NCBI GenBank assembly: GCA_031366005.1
Contig: JANLZB010000030.1
Coordinates: 1-36,635 of the forward strand
DNA: 36,635 nt
Direction: 5' to 3'
DNA from: JANLUX01 sp031366005
Lineage (GTDB): Bacteria > Bacteroidota > Bacteroidia > AKYH767-A > OLB10
Below, piece after piece: positions 25,650-33,049 of this stretch. The translations under genes were made by a program, and so were the position numbers. The notes under the pieces were generated by a model. The model was given only the letters and a program-made list of their open reading frames with translations, made no database searches and had not been told where the DNA came from. Positions within the stretch are counted from its first letter, which is position 1; every line of letters starts with the position of its first letter.

Positions 25650-28600
25650 TTGGTTCGATTAAAAAAAATATACAGTTTATTTTTCTTCCTGATACTTTTT
25701 AATAATTCAAACGCACAAAACGTTATTTCACAACAGGTGTTTATTGTGGGAAACACAATGGATGTATCCCGCGAAAATCTTGATAAACTTTCGTCTGTAA
25801 TTACTACTATTAAGAATTCTGTTATCTTAATTTATTGTGGAGATATATTAGATAAAAGCGGGTTGAATAAAAACCCGCAAGCTAAGGACTCCACTTTTAT
25901 CCGAAGCTTGCTTGATGTGGGTAAAGAGAATAAAAATGTTTCTGTTTATTTTGTTGCTGGTGATAAGGACTGGAATAATTCAGGTAAGAATGGATGGAAG
26001 GATGTAAAAAAATTGGAAGCTTTTATAAATGGAATTGCACAGAAAGAAATTTTTATTCCCGGCAAGGGTTGCCCCGGCCCGGAAGTAATGGACTTTGGAA
26101 ATAATCTTGAAATAGTTTTTTTAAATACGCAATGGCTCATTCATCCTTATGAAAGACCTTATGCTCCTGATGATGATTGCAAAGCTTTAACAGAGCAACA
26201 ATTCAATGAACTTTTAGAAGATGTGATTGATGAAGCGAAAGAAAAAAATCTACTTGTTATAGGTCATCATCCTGTTTGGAGTTATGGAAAGTATGGAGGT
26301 CGAATTACTTTAAAAGATCATTTCTCTCCTCCTGTTTTGGGATCATTTAAAGCAGCATATCATCAGAATATTGGTTCATCAAAAGATATGGCTTATCCTT
26401 CCTATCAGAATTTTGTGAAGGAGATGCGTTACCTGATGGAAGATTACTCACCATTTATTTATGCATCAGCGCATGAGAATAATATGCAGGTGATAGAGTT
26501 CGAAAATTCTTACCAGGTTATAAGCGGATCAATTGAAAAGAAAGTTGCTGCGGGTAAAGCAAAGAATACTGTTTTCAAGTCCAATAAAAACGGGTTTATC
26601 AATCTTAATTATTATGCAAATGGAAAAGTGATGATGAATGCATTCGAATGGAATGGGAATAATAACCCGGAAATAATTTCTAAAGAACTTTATCAGTCAG
26701 CATGCGAGAGTGATGATTCAGGTGCGCCTGTTAATACGCGCTGTACTCCGTGCAAAGAGGTAATTAAACCCGCACTGATAATAGACAATCATTTTTCAGA
26801 TAGTATGGGAACGGCTGTAGCGGGCAAAGAATATAAAGCGGGAATTATTAAAAAATTATTTTTAGGAACACTCCATCGCACCAGCTGGACAGCTGAAATA
26901 AAAATTCCCTTTCTAAATCTTGATACTGCAAAAGGCGGATTAACGGCAACCGGTAAAGGAGGGGGAAGGCAAACCCATTCTCTTTCGTTTAATGGTGCTG
27001 ATAATAAATCTTATGTTTTCAGGAGCGTGGATAAAGATCCGGTGAGGGCACTCAGTCCGGTGTTGCGAAAAACTTTTGTGGCTGGATTAACACGTCAGTT
27101 TACTGCAACCCAACATCCTTATGGAGCATTGCCTGTAAGTTATTTATTAGATGCTACCACTATTTATCATGCAAAACCTGAATTATATATTTTACCTGAT
27201 GATCCCAAGCTTGGAATGTTTCAGAAAGAGTTTGGTGATATGTTAGGTATGCTGGAAGAGAAACCAACACAAGCAGAAGATAATCATGCTGCTACTTTTA
27301 ATGCTGATGAAGTGATAAGAAGTTATGCGTTGTTTAAAAAACTTTACAAGAACCATGACAACCGAGTGGATGAAAAAGCTTTTTTAAAAGCACGCATTTT
27401 TGATATATGGATTGGTGACTGGGGACGGCATGAAGACAACTGGAAATGGGCCGGATTTAACGATGGTGATAAAACAAAATATTTCCCCATTCCGCGTGAT
27501 CGTGATCATGCGTTTTCTTCGTGGAATGGATTACTGCCGTATTTAGTGAGCAGAAAATGGGCCTTACCGAATGCTGAAAACTTCGGAAAACACTTTCACG
27601 ACATACGATCTTTAACTTATCCTGCACGACATCTTGATCGTTTTTTGCTCACTTCGTTGCAAAAGGAAGAATGGCTTGCTTTGGCAACCGAAATGCAAAA
27701 CTTAATGACTGATGCTGTTATTGACAGTGCAATTCAGAGATTTCCTGAAGAAGTGATTCCGTTATCTGGCAATACAATAGCGAAGAAATTAAAAACGCGA
27801 AGAGATGAACTACCGCATGCTGTAAAAAAATATTATGATCTGCTTTCAGAGAAAGTAAGTGTTACCGGTTCAAACAAAGCAGAGCGTTTTTTAATTGAGC
27901 GAATGCCTGATAATACTGTTGATGTAACGATGACCGATAAGCAATACACTTCTGATACATTGTATCATCGTAAATTTTTTCCCCGGGAAACTGAATATAT
28001 TAATGTATATGGGTTGGATGGTGATGATGAATTTATCATAACAGGTAAAGCGCGTCATTCTATACATGTAAGAATTTTTGAAGGAAAAGGAGATGATGTT
28101 ATAAGCAATACTTCAACTGTATCGGGAAGTGCGAAAGTTACAAGAATATATGAATACAAAAACGCAAAAAAGAATTTGATTACAAAAGGAGAAGATTCCA
28201 AAGTAATTTTCTCTGATGACAAATCGCTTGTTGAATATAACCGTCAGCCAGTGCATTATGATACTTATCTGCCTTTGCCTCTGATTTATTATACTAAGGA
28301 GGATGGTGTTGAATTCGGATTAGGAGTATCTTATGTCTTTCACCGTTTTGGTGAAGAGGGTTATGCAAATAAGCTAAAAATAAGTGACAGATTCAGTACG
28401 GAGGGAAACGTGCAGGTGAAAATCACGGATGAGTTTCATCATTTATTTGGAAAATGGGATTTGTTATTAAGCGGAGAAATGGCACAACCTTATCCGGCAA
28501 GTTATTATTATGGTGCAGGAAATGAAACGTTGAGAAACTTGTCATTGCCAGGAGAATACTACAGAACGAGGATCAGCGGATATAATGCATTTACAGGATT

Positions 28601-29297
28601 GCAAAAAGTATTCTGGAGAAAGAGCAGTTTTAACTTTGGTGTAGGTTATGAATCAAATGATGCTACTTTATTTGCGGATCATTTCCTCGCAACTGACCAG
28701 GAAGTTTTCGGAAAAAACAATCTCGATTTTTTTGCAGCCACCACAACTCTGGATATTGACTTCCGTGATAATGCAATAGTTCCCAAGCACGGTGTTCGTT
28801 TTTTTGCAAAGCAGACTTACTCGCATTTTAATGTGAGTGATGATAAAGATTTTTCAAATAGTGATGTTTCATTAGAGTTTTACCAATCAAGCCGGAGTTT
28901 ATTACCCATTACTTTAGGAATAAAAGGAGGCTTTGAGAATGCAACAGGCGATATTCCTTTTTATAAACTTAATACACTGGGGCGAACTACAGGACTGCGC
29001 GGCTATGTGCGCGACCGCTTTTCAGGAAATACAACAGCTTATGTGAATACACAATTAAGCATAGAATTCGGAACGCTTAATACTTCTTTCCTTCCACTTA
29101 CTTATGGTGTTTATGGTTTTTACGATGCAGGAAGAGTATGGGTACCGAATGAATCATCAGATAAAATACATGCAGGATATGGCGGAGGAATTTATATCAC
29201 TCCCCTACTCGACATATTTACTACGCGTGTTTCAATTGCATTTTCAGATGAAGAGAAAAAAGGATTATTTGAAGCAGGATTGGGAATTCATTTTTAA
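25650..29297 (+). CDS. Second giant phosphoesterase-kinase-barrel fusion protein
   Basis: The product has 1215 residues from a TTG start at 25650. The first in-frame ATG comes only after the signal peptide (KKIYSLFFFLILFNNSNAQ, residues 5-23), so TTG is the most likely start. It has no lipobox, unlike its paralogue. The phosphoesterase-like part has GNTMD (34-38) for GDxG, an intact CGD (63-65), AGDKDW (103-108) for GNHD, GHHP (205-208) and SAHENN (273-278). The kinase-like part has GKGGGRQTHS (435-444), GDWGRHEDNW (589-598) and PIPRDRDHAF (613-622). Acidic repeats include YGLDGDDEFII and GKGDDVI. The C-terminal barrel has GAGNET and GLRGYVRDRFSG, ending FEAGLGIHF. Last gene of the operon, followed by a terminator. 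Confidence 0.8.
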   Translation: MVRLKKIYSLFFFLILFNNSNAQNVISQQVFIVGNTMDVSRENLDKLSSVITTIKNSVILIYCGDILDKSGLNKNPQAKDSTFIRSLLDVGKENKNVSVYFVAGDKDWNNSGKNGWKDVKKLEAFINGIAQKEIFIPGKGCPGPEVMDFGNNLEIVFLNTQWLIHPYERPYAPDDDCKALTEQQFNELLEDVIDEAKEKNLLVIGHHPVWSYGKYGGRITLKDHFSPPVLGSFKAAYHQNIGSSKDMAYPSYQNFVKEMRYLMEDYSPFIYASAHENNMQVIEFENSYQVISGSIEKKVAAGKAKNTVFKSNKNGFINLNYYANGKVMMNAFEWNGNNNPEIISKELYQSACESDDSGAPVNTRCTPCKEVIKPALIIDNHFSDSMGTAVAGKEYKAGIIKKLFLGTLHRTSWTAEIKIPFLNLDTAKGGLTATGKGGGRQTHSLSFNGADNKSYVFRSVDKDPVRALSPVLRKTFVAGLTRQFTATQHPYGALPVSYLLDATTIYHAKPELYILPDDPKLGMFQKEFGDMLGMLEEKPTQAEDNHAATFNADEVIRSYALFKKLYKNHDNRVDEKAFLKARIFDIWIGDWGRHEDNWKWAGFNDGDKTKYFPIPRDRDHAFSSWNGLLPYLVSRKWALPNAENFGKHFHDIRSLTYPARHLDRFLLTSLQKEEWLALATEMQNLMTDAVIDSAIQRFPEEVIPLSGNTIAKKLKTRRDELPHAVKKYYDLLSEKVSVTGSNKAERFLIERMPDNTVDVTMTDKQYTSDTLYHRKFFPRETEYINVYGLDGDDEFIITGKARHSIHVRIFEGKGDDVISNTSTVSGSAKVTRIYEYKNAKKNLITKGEDSKVIFSDDKSLVEYNRQPVHYDTYLPLPLIYYTKEDGVEFGLGVSYVFHRFGEEGYANKLKISDRFSTEGNVQVKITDEFHHLFGKWDLLLSGEMAQPYPASYYYGAGNETLRNLSLPGEYYRTRISGYNAFTGLQKVFWRKSSFNFGVGYESNDATLFADHFLATDQEVFGKNNLDFFAATTTLDIDFRDNAIVPKHGVRFFAKQTYSHFNVSDDKDFSNSDVSLEFYQSSRSLLPITLGIKGGFENATGDIPFYKLNTLGRTTGLRGYVRDRFSGNTTAYVNTQLSIEFGTLNTSFLPLTYGVYGFYDAGRVWVPNESSDKIHAGYGGGIYITPLLDIFTTRVSIAFSDEEKKGLFEAGLGIHF

Positions 29298-29388
29298 CTC
29301 TATCCAATTTGTAGCCCATAAATACCCCAATGTTGATTGAAAATACATGGCATATATATTTAATAGAGATAATCGGTTAGGTTGGTTG

Positions 29389-29423
29389 GGGCGGACACAC
29401 ATTTTTCAGGTTCGCCCTTTTTT
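29389..29423 (+). terminator. Terminator of the giant-protein operon
   Basis: GGGCGGAC pairs with GTTCGCCC (one G-T wobble, 13-base loop) and is followed by six T. It is 91 bases after the stop of the 25650 gene. Confidence 0.75.
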
Positions 29424-29486
29424 ATTTTAAATACTTAATTATTTACAACAGACAATTTTTTATTAATTCAAAAATGCAAAAAGTAT

Positions 29487-30320
29487 TTACAATTTTACAA
29501 TTTCAACTCTCCTGTTTTTAGCTTTTCCCTCCTCTGTGTCATTGCCGGAAAGGGGTTTTGACTGACCCCAACCTTTTGAAGAAAGACGGCTCTTATCAAT
29601 TTCTTTTGCAATCAACGCATTCATTACTGCCTTAGCCCGTGCTTCTGACAATGCCTGGTTAGATACTGGTGTTCCAACATTGTCAGTATGTCCTTCAATG
29701 CTGATTTTTAAAGAAGGATTGGCTTTAAGCATTTCAGCAACTTCATCAATTATTTTTTGCGATTCAGGCTTTATAGCGGATTTACCGGTTTCGAAATTTA
29801 TATATAATGCTACAGACCCGGTTGTATTTAATGTTGAGTATATGTCATTTGCTGAGATATCCTGTTTCATAGGTTCTTTTTCCAGGATGTCGAGCGTATA
29901 TTCTTCTAACTGTATATCTGAACCTGACAGAAAAGAAAGCATTATCCAAGTTTCTTTTCCATCTCTTGAAAGTTTATAGGTTGCATATCCATTATCGTAA
30001 TATATTTTTTTTCCACCCAGTTTCAGAATTGCATTTTCATAATTTCTTGTCACCTGTAACCAACTTGGATATTTCTGATTTGCAGGATTGAACAAATAAT
30101 CTATATGTGTTCTGTTGCCTTCTTCAGATTGTGTTTTTCCCTCAGGACCAATTATCACATCAAGTACAGCAAAATTTTCAGCGCACTGGCTAATCCAAAA
30201 GCCCGGCATCCGGTTAAACATTGGGTGATCTTTACAGCCTTCAGCATCTTGTTCAATCTGAGCGAATGCATGAATTGAAAATAATACAGCAGCTAATAAT
30301 ATGGATGTCTTTTTTTTCAT
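29487..30320 (-). CDS. OmpA family protein
   Basis: The product has 277 residues with a signal peptide ending in HAFAQ (residue 21). Residues about 22-160 form an N-terminal domain with GFWISQC and an IYYDNGYATYKL strand; it lacks barrel repeats and may be a periplasmic globular domain. Residues about 165-277 are the OmpA C-terminal peptidoglycan-binding domain: INFETGKSAIKPESQKIIDE, ISIEGHTDNVG, NQALSEARAKAV, and NRRVEI close to the end. The Asp and Arg that bind diaminopimelate lie in TDNVG and NRRVE. It probably anchors the outer membrane or surface structures to peptidoglycan. Converges on the giant-protein operon. Confidence 0.9.
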   Translation of the reverse strand: MKKKTSILLAAVLFSIHAFAQIEQDAEGCKDHPMFNRMPGFWISQCAENFAVLDVIIGPEGKTQSEEGNRTHIDYLFNPANQKYPSWLQVTRNYENAILKLGGKKIYYDNGYATYKLSRDGKETWIMLSFLSGSDIQLEEYTLDILEKEPMKQDISANDIYSTLNTTGSVALYINFETGKSAIKPESQKIIDEVAEMLKANPSLKISIEGHTDNVGTPVSNQALSEARAKAVMNALIAKEIDKSRLSSKGWGQSKPLSGNDTEEGKAKNRRVEIVKL

Positions 30321-30482
30321 GGTAGATTTTATTTGTCCGGAAAGATAATGAAGTAGATATAATTTTTCAAAATATTTCTAACAGTTACAAGCGCTCTTTG
30401 TCAGAAATTTTTTAACGCGCATGATTGGTGCCTGGCTAACCTTGGATTTGCTATGAGGGTAGATGCATTATGAATAGTAAAA

Positions 30483-30522
30483 AACAAAAGAGCCGTCCCC
30501 TTTTTGTGAGACGGCTCTTTGA
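30483..30522 (-). terminator. Terminator of the 30540-32495 paralogue pair
   Basis: AAAGAGCCGTC pairs perfectly with GACGGCTCTTT (11 bp, 12-base loop). On the minus strand it is followed by TTTTGTTTT, just after the stop of the 30540 gene. Confidence 0.85.
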
Positions 30523-30539
30523 TAAGAAATTTAAATCTT

Positions 30540-31460
30540 TTATGCTTTAGGAATCATTTCAAAATTCTCAACTTTTATTTCTCCCGGCTGAATTTTAACA
30601 CCATCTATGGTGTAAGGTTCAAAATCAGGATGAGTAACAGTGATATTATAAACCTCAGGATTTAAGCGCTCGCGGTATTTACCATTTTGATCTGTTTTGA
30701 TTTCAAATGTTCCATCAGCACTAATGAATCTGATATCCACATTCATTATTTCCTGATTGGTTGATTTGTTAACAGCCGCACCTTTGAATTGTGTGTGACG
30801 ATGACCAAGATCAAGGGTTTTGCGTGCTTCTTTATATTCTGCCGAAAATGTGGGGAAAGATGCAGTAAGGGAACGAACACCTTTATCTATAGTACGTTTT
30901 AATAGTTGCTTAGCATCTTTTATTAATTGATCAACCTGGGCAAGTGCTACTGAAATGGATTCGCTCATGGCAGATTGCTTAGTAACCTGGCTTTCGAAAG
31001 CAGTGATGGAGGTATTAAGACTGGTGATCATAGCAGCAGTAACATTCCAATCAACAAGGTTTAGAATAATTGTGTTTGCATTATCGCTAATTTTTTTGCA
31101 ACGTGAAATACAATCAGTGTTGGAAGCAGTGCTAATTCCTGTGATATTATTGTGCATGGTGGTGAATAAATCATTATCACCTATCATGTTTGCGTAACCC
31201 ATCGCACGATCAGCAATAATGGTTGCGTTTTGTTGTACTATAGAGCGTGAAGCATGCTTATCCTGTGTGATACCTTTAGTAGTGGACTCAACGATGAGCA
31301 TTTTACTATCAATATCAGTTACTATCAGATCATAGATAGTTTTAGCATCAACAAGACCTTGAATGGTACTTATAGCTGCCGTGTTGCGAGTGAGGCAAGA
31401 TTGAGTTGAACTAATCATGCGCCTGTTGTTGTTACGTTTAATGTTTTTTCGAGTATTCAT
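30540..31460 (-). CDS. Helical protein with C-terminal carboxypeptidase-regulatory-like domain (paralogue A)
   Basis: The product has 306 residues, no signal peptide and a basic N-terminus (MNTRKNIKRNNNRR). Residues about 15-215 are helical with long amphipathic stretches (for example ALAQVDQLIKDAKQLLKRTI). Residues about 222-306 form a carboxypeptidase-regulatory-like (transthyretin-like) beta-sandwich: HTQFKGAAVNKSTNQ, VDIRF, TDQNGKYRE, VYNITVTHPDFEPYTIDGV, ENFEMIP. This domain is usually on secreted proteins, which makes the lack of a signal peptide odd. It shares the same length and layout with the 31575 gene (114 bases away), and more distantly with the 3636 gene. The pair is probably one transcript ending at the 30483 terminator. 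Function unknown. Confidence 0.78.
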   Translation of the reverse strand: MNTRKNIKRNNNRRMISSTQSCLTRNTAAISTIQGLVDAKTIYDLIVTDIDSKMLIVESTTKGITQDKHASRSIVQQNATIIADRAMGYANMIGDNDLFTTMHNNITGISTASNTDCISRCKKISDNANTIILNLVDWNVTAAMITSLNTSITAFESQVTKQSAMSESISVALAQVDQLIKDAKQLLKRTIDKGVRSLTASFPTFSAEYKEARKTLDLGHRHTQFKGAAVNKSTNQEIMNVDIRFISADGTFEIKTDQNGKYRERLNPEVYNITVTHPDFEPYTIDGVKIQPGEIKVENFEMIPKA

Positions 31461-31566
31461 TTTCTTTTGTTTTTATATTTTATATTTATTGAATGGTGTA
31501 AATTTTATTATAAGAAATTTTAAAAGGAGAATAATTTTTCAGAAATCTTACAGAAATTAATTTTGA

Positions 31567-31583
31567 GTTATGAGTTATGAGTT
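31567..31583. repeat. 17-base heptamer repeat, left copy
   Basis: GTTATGAGTTATGAGTT, about two turns of the heptamer TTATGAG. It overlaps the 3' end of the 31575 gene and supplies its last codon and stop. An identical copy is at 32506-32522 on the other side of the gene. Confidence 0.8.
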
Positions 31584-32495
31584 GCTGAGAGGAATCATTT
31601 CGATGTTTTCTATTTTGATTTCACCTGGCAGAATTTTTATGCCTTCAATAATGAAGGGCTGGAAATCCGGATGGGTGGCAATCATATCATATACATCGGG
31701 TGAGAGGACTTCGCGGTATTTACCGGTTTGATCGGAAGATACTTTTACACTGCCTGTATGATTGCGAAATTCTATCTGTACATTGCTGAGGTGCTGTTGT
31801 GTTTCTTTGCTGATGGCTATGCCTTTAAACTGTGTGTGACGGTGACCGAGGTCTATTATCCTGCGTGATTTTTTATATTCTGCAACGAAGGTTGGCTTGA
31901 TGCCAATGAATGATCTGACGCCTTTATCTATGGTGGAGGTAAGAAATAATTTTGCTTTTTTTATCAATTGGTCCGCTTCTTCTTTGGCTACTGATATGAT
32001 GTGGGTAATGTTTGTTTGCTTGTTGAGCAGAGCAGAAAAGGTGATAATGCAGTTGTTAAAGGCATTAATTTCTTCCGTTGAGACATTCCATCCTGCAAGT
32101 TGCTCAAGATTGTCAATAGCAGCCTGCTTAATAACATTACAACGACTGACTGCGACTGACTGGCTGGCTTTTTCAATACCTTTAATACACTGGGACATTG
32201 ATTGTGATAATGTGTTGTTGCCAGTGGCACCTGCATAGCCCATGATACGATCGGCAATTTTGATTGCATCATTCTGCATCAAGGTTCGCGCTTTGTTCTT
32301 ATCGCGCGTAATACCAGCGGTTGTGCCGTTAATAATGATTAATTTGCTGTTAATGGAATCGAGGATACCATAATAGCGGATAGTTGCTGTATTTAGACCG
32401 GGCATGGATTCTATTATTCCATTATTAAAAGTTAGGCATGCTTTGACACTGTTAAGCATGTTGCAGTTGTTTGCACGATTGATGTTTTTGTCCAT
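31575..32495 (-). CDS. Helical protein with C-terminal carboxypeptidase-regulatory-like domain (paralogue B)
   Basis: The product has 306 residues, paralogous along the whole length to the 30540 protein. Shared blocks include the TxGIT.DK segment, IADR.MGYA, ADQLIK.AK, TIDKGVRS, DLGHRHTQFKG, DQ.GKYRE, THPDF.PF/YI..G and PGEIK.EN.EMIP. There is again no signal peptide. The N-terminal about 215 residues are helical and the rest is the beta-sandwich. The final residues after EMIP differ (LSNS) and are partly encoded by the heptamer repeat that overlaps the stop. The gene is bracketed by two identical 17-base repeats. Function unknown; phage-like or injection-system roles cannot be supported from sequence alone. 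Confidence 0.78.
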   Translation of the reverse strand: MDKNINRANNCNMLNSVKACLTFNNGIIESMPGLNTATIRYYGILDSINSKLIIINGTTAGITRDKNKARTLMQNDAIKIADRIMGYAGATGNNTLSQSMSQCIKGIEKASQSVAVSRCNVIKQAAIDNLEQLAGWNVSTEEINAFNNCIITFSALLNKQTNITHIISVAKEEADQLIKKAKLFLTSTIDKGVRSFIGIKPTFVAEYKKSRRIIDLGHRHTQFKGIAISKETQQHLSNVQIEFRNHTGSVKVSSDQTGKYREVLSPDVYDMIATHPDFQPFIIEGIKILPGEIKIENIEMIPLSNS

Positions 32496-32505
32496 AAATT
32501 AAGAT

Positions 32506-32522
32506 GTTATGAGTTATGAGTT
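32506..32522. repeat. 17-base heptamer repeat, right copy
   Basis: Identical to 31567-31583 and in the same orientation. It starts 11 bases upstream of the ATG of the 31575 gene. A degenerate continuation of the heptamer (TTATGAA twice) follows at 32528-32541. Confidence 0.8.
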
Positions 32523-33049
32523 TTAAATTATGAATTATGAATTATTAGTTTCAATATAGGGGTTTAACAGAGGAAAGGGAATAAAGGTTACAGGTTTTGA
32601 CTAATAATTTTATTTTAGATTATTTTGAAGATGAATGGACAAGGGTTTTAAATGAATGATTACAACTTCACCATTTCACCACCTCACCCCCGACCCCTCT
32701 CCGAAGGAGAGGTGAGGCGACTTCGGAATTGTGTGGGTGGAGATTTGAAAATTTAAAAGAGGTACAGATATTATTTTGTCATGTTGGAAGTAACTTGTGA
32801 AACTGATGTAAGGTCGAAGAACTCCATCTTTGTTCATACCTCCGAAATCGCACAGACCCGCGAAATAAAAGCGAAGACTCTATGGCTACTGAACATTAAA
32901 AATTTTCATTGGAGTTTGATTTAAAAAAAATTGTTGTAAAATTCGATGCTGGCCATTTCTTTTAAATTCACTCTTTCATTGGTGACACAGTCGATTTTAT
33001 GTTATACTCTGAGAATACATTAATTTTACCGAAAATCAATTTCAATCAG
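32523..33049. other. Intergenic region without gene between the paralogue pair and the GEVED gene
   Basis: It holds the degenerate heptamer continuation, an AT-rich stretch and the hairpin repeat at 32682-32717. After that come about 330 bases in which I find no coding frame longer than about 30 codons. Promoters for both flanking divergent genes should lie here, but none is convincing. Confidence 0.5.
32682..32717. repeat. Palindromic intergenic repeat (CCTCTCC-GAA-GGAGAGG)
   Basis: Inner stem CCTCTCC / GGAGAGG with GAA loop, outer stem CCTCA / TGAGG, with a 9-base bulge on the left arm (CCCCCGACC). It is GC-rich against very AT-rich surroundings, like the dispersed CCCCTCTCC-type repeats known from many genomes. 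No T-run, so it is unlikely to be a terminator. Confidence 0.6.

Noticed and set aside
31897..32272. ORFs of 94 and 113 codons on both strands over the 31575 gene
   Set aside because: Shadow frames of a gene supported by a full-length paralogue next to it.
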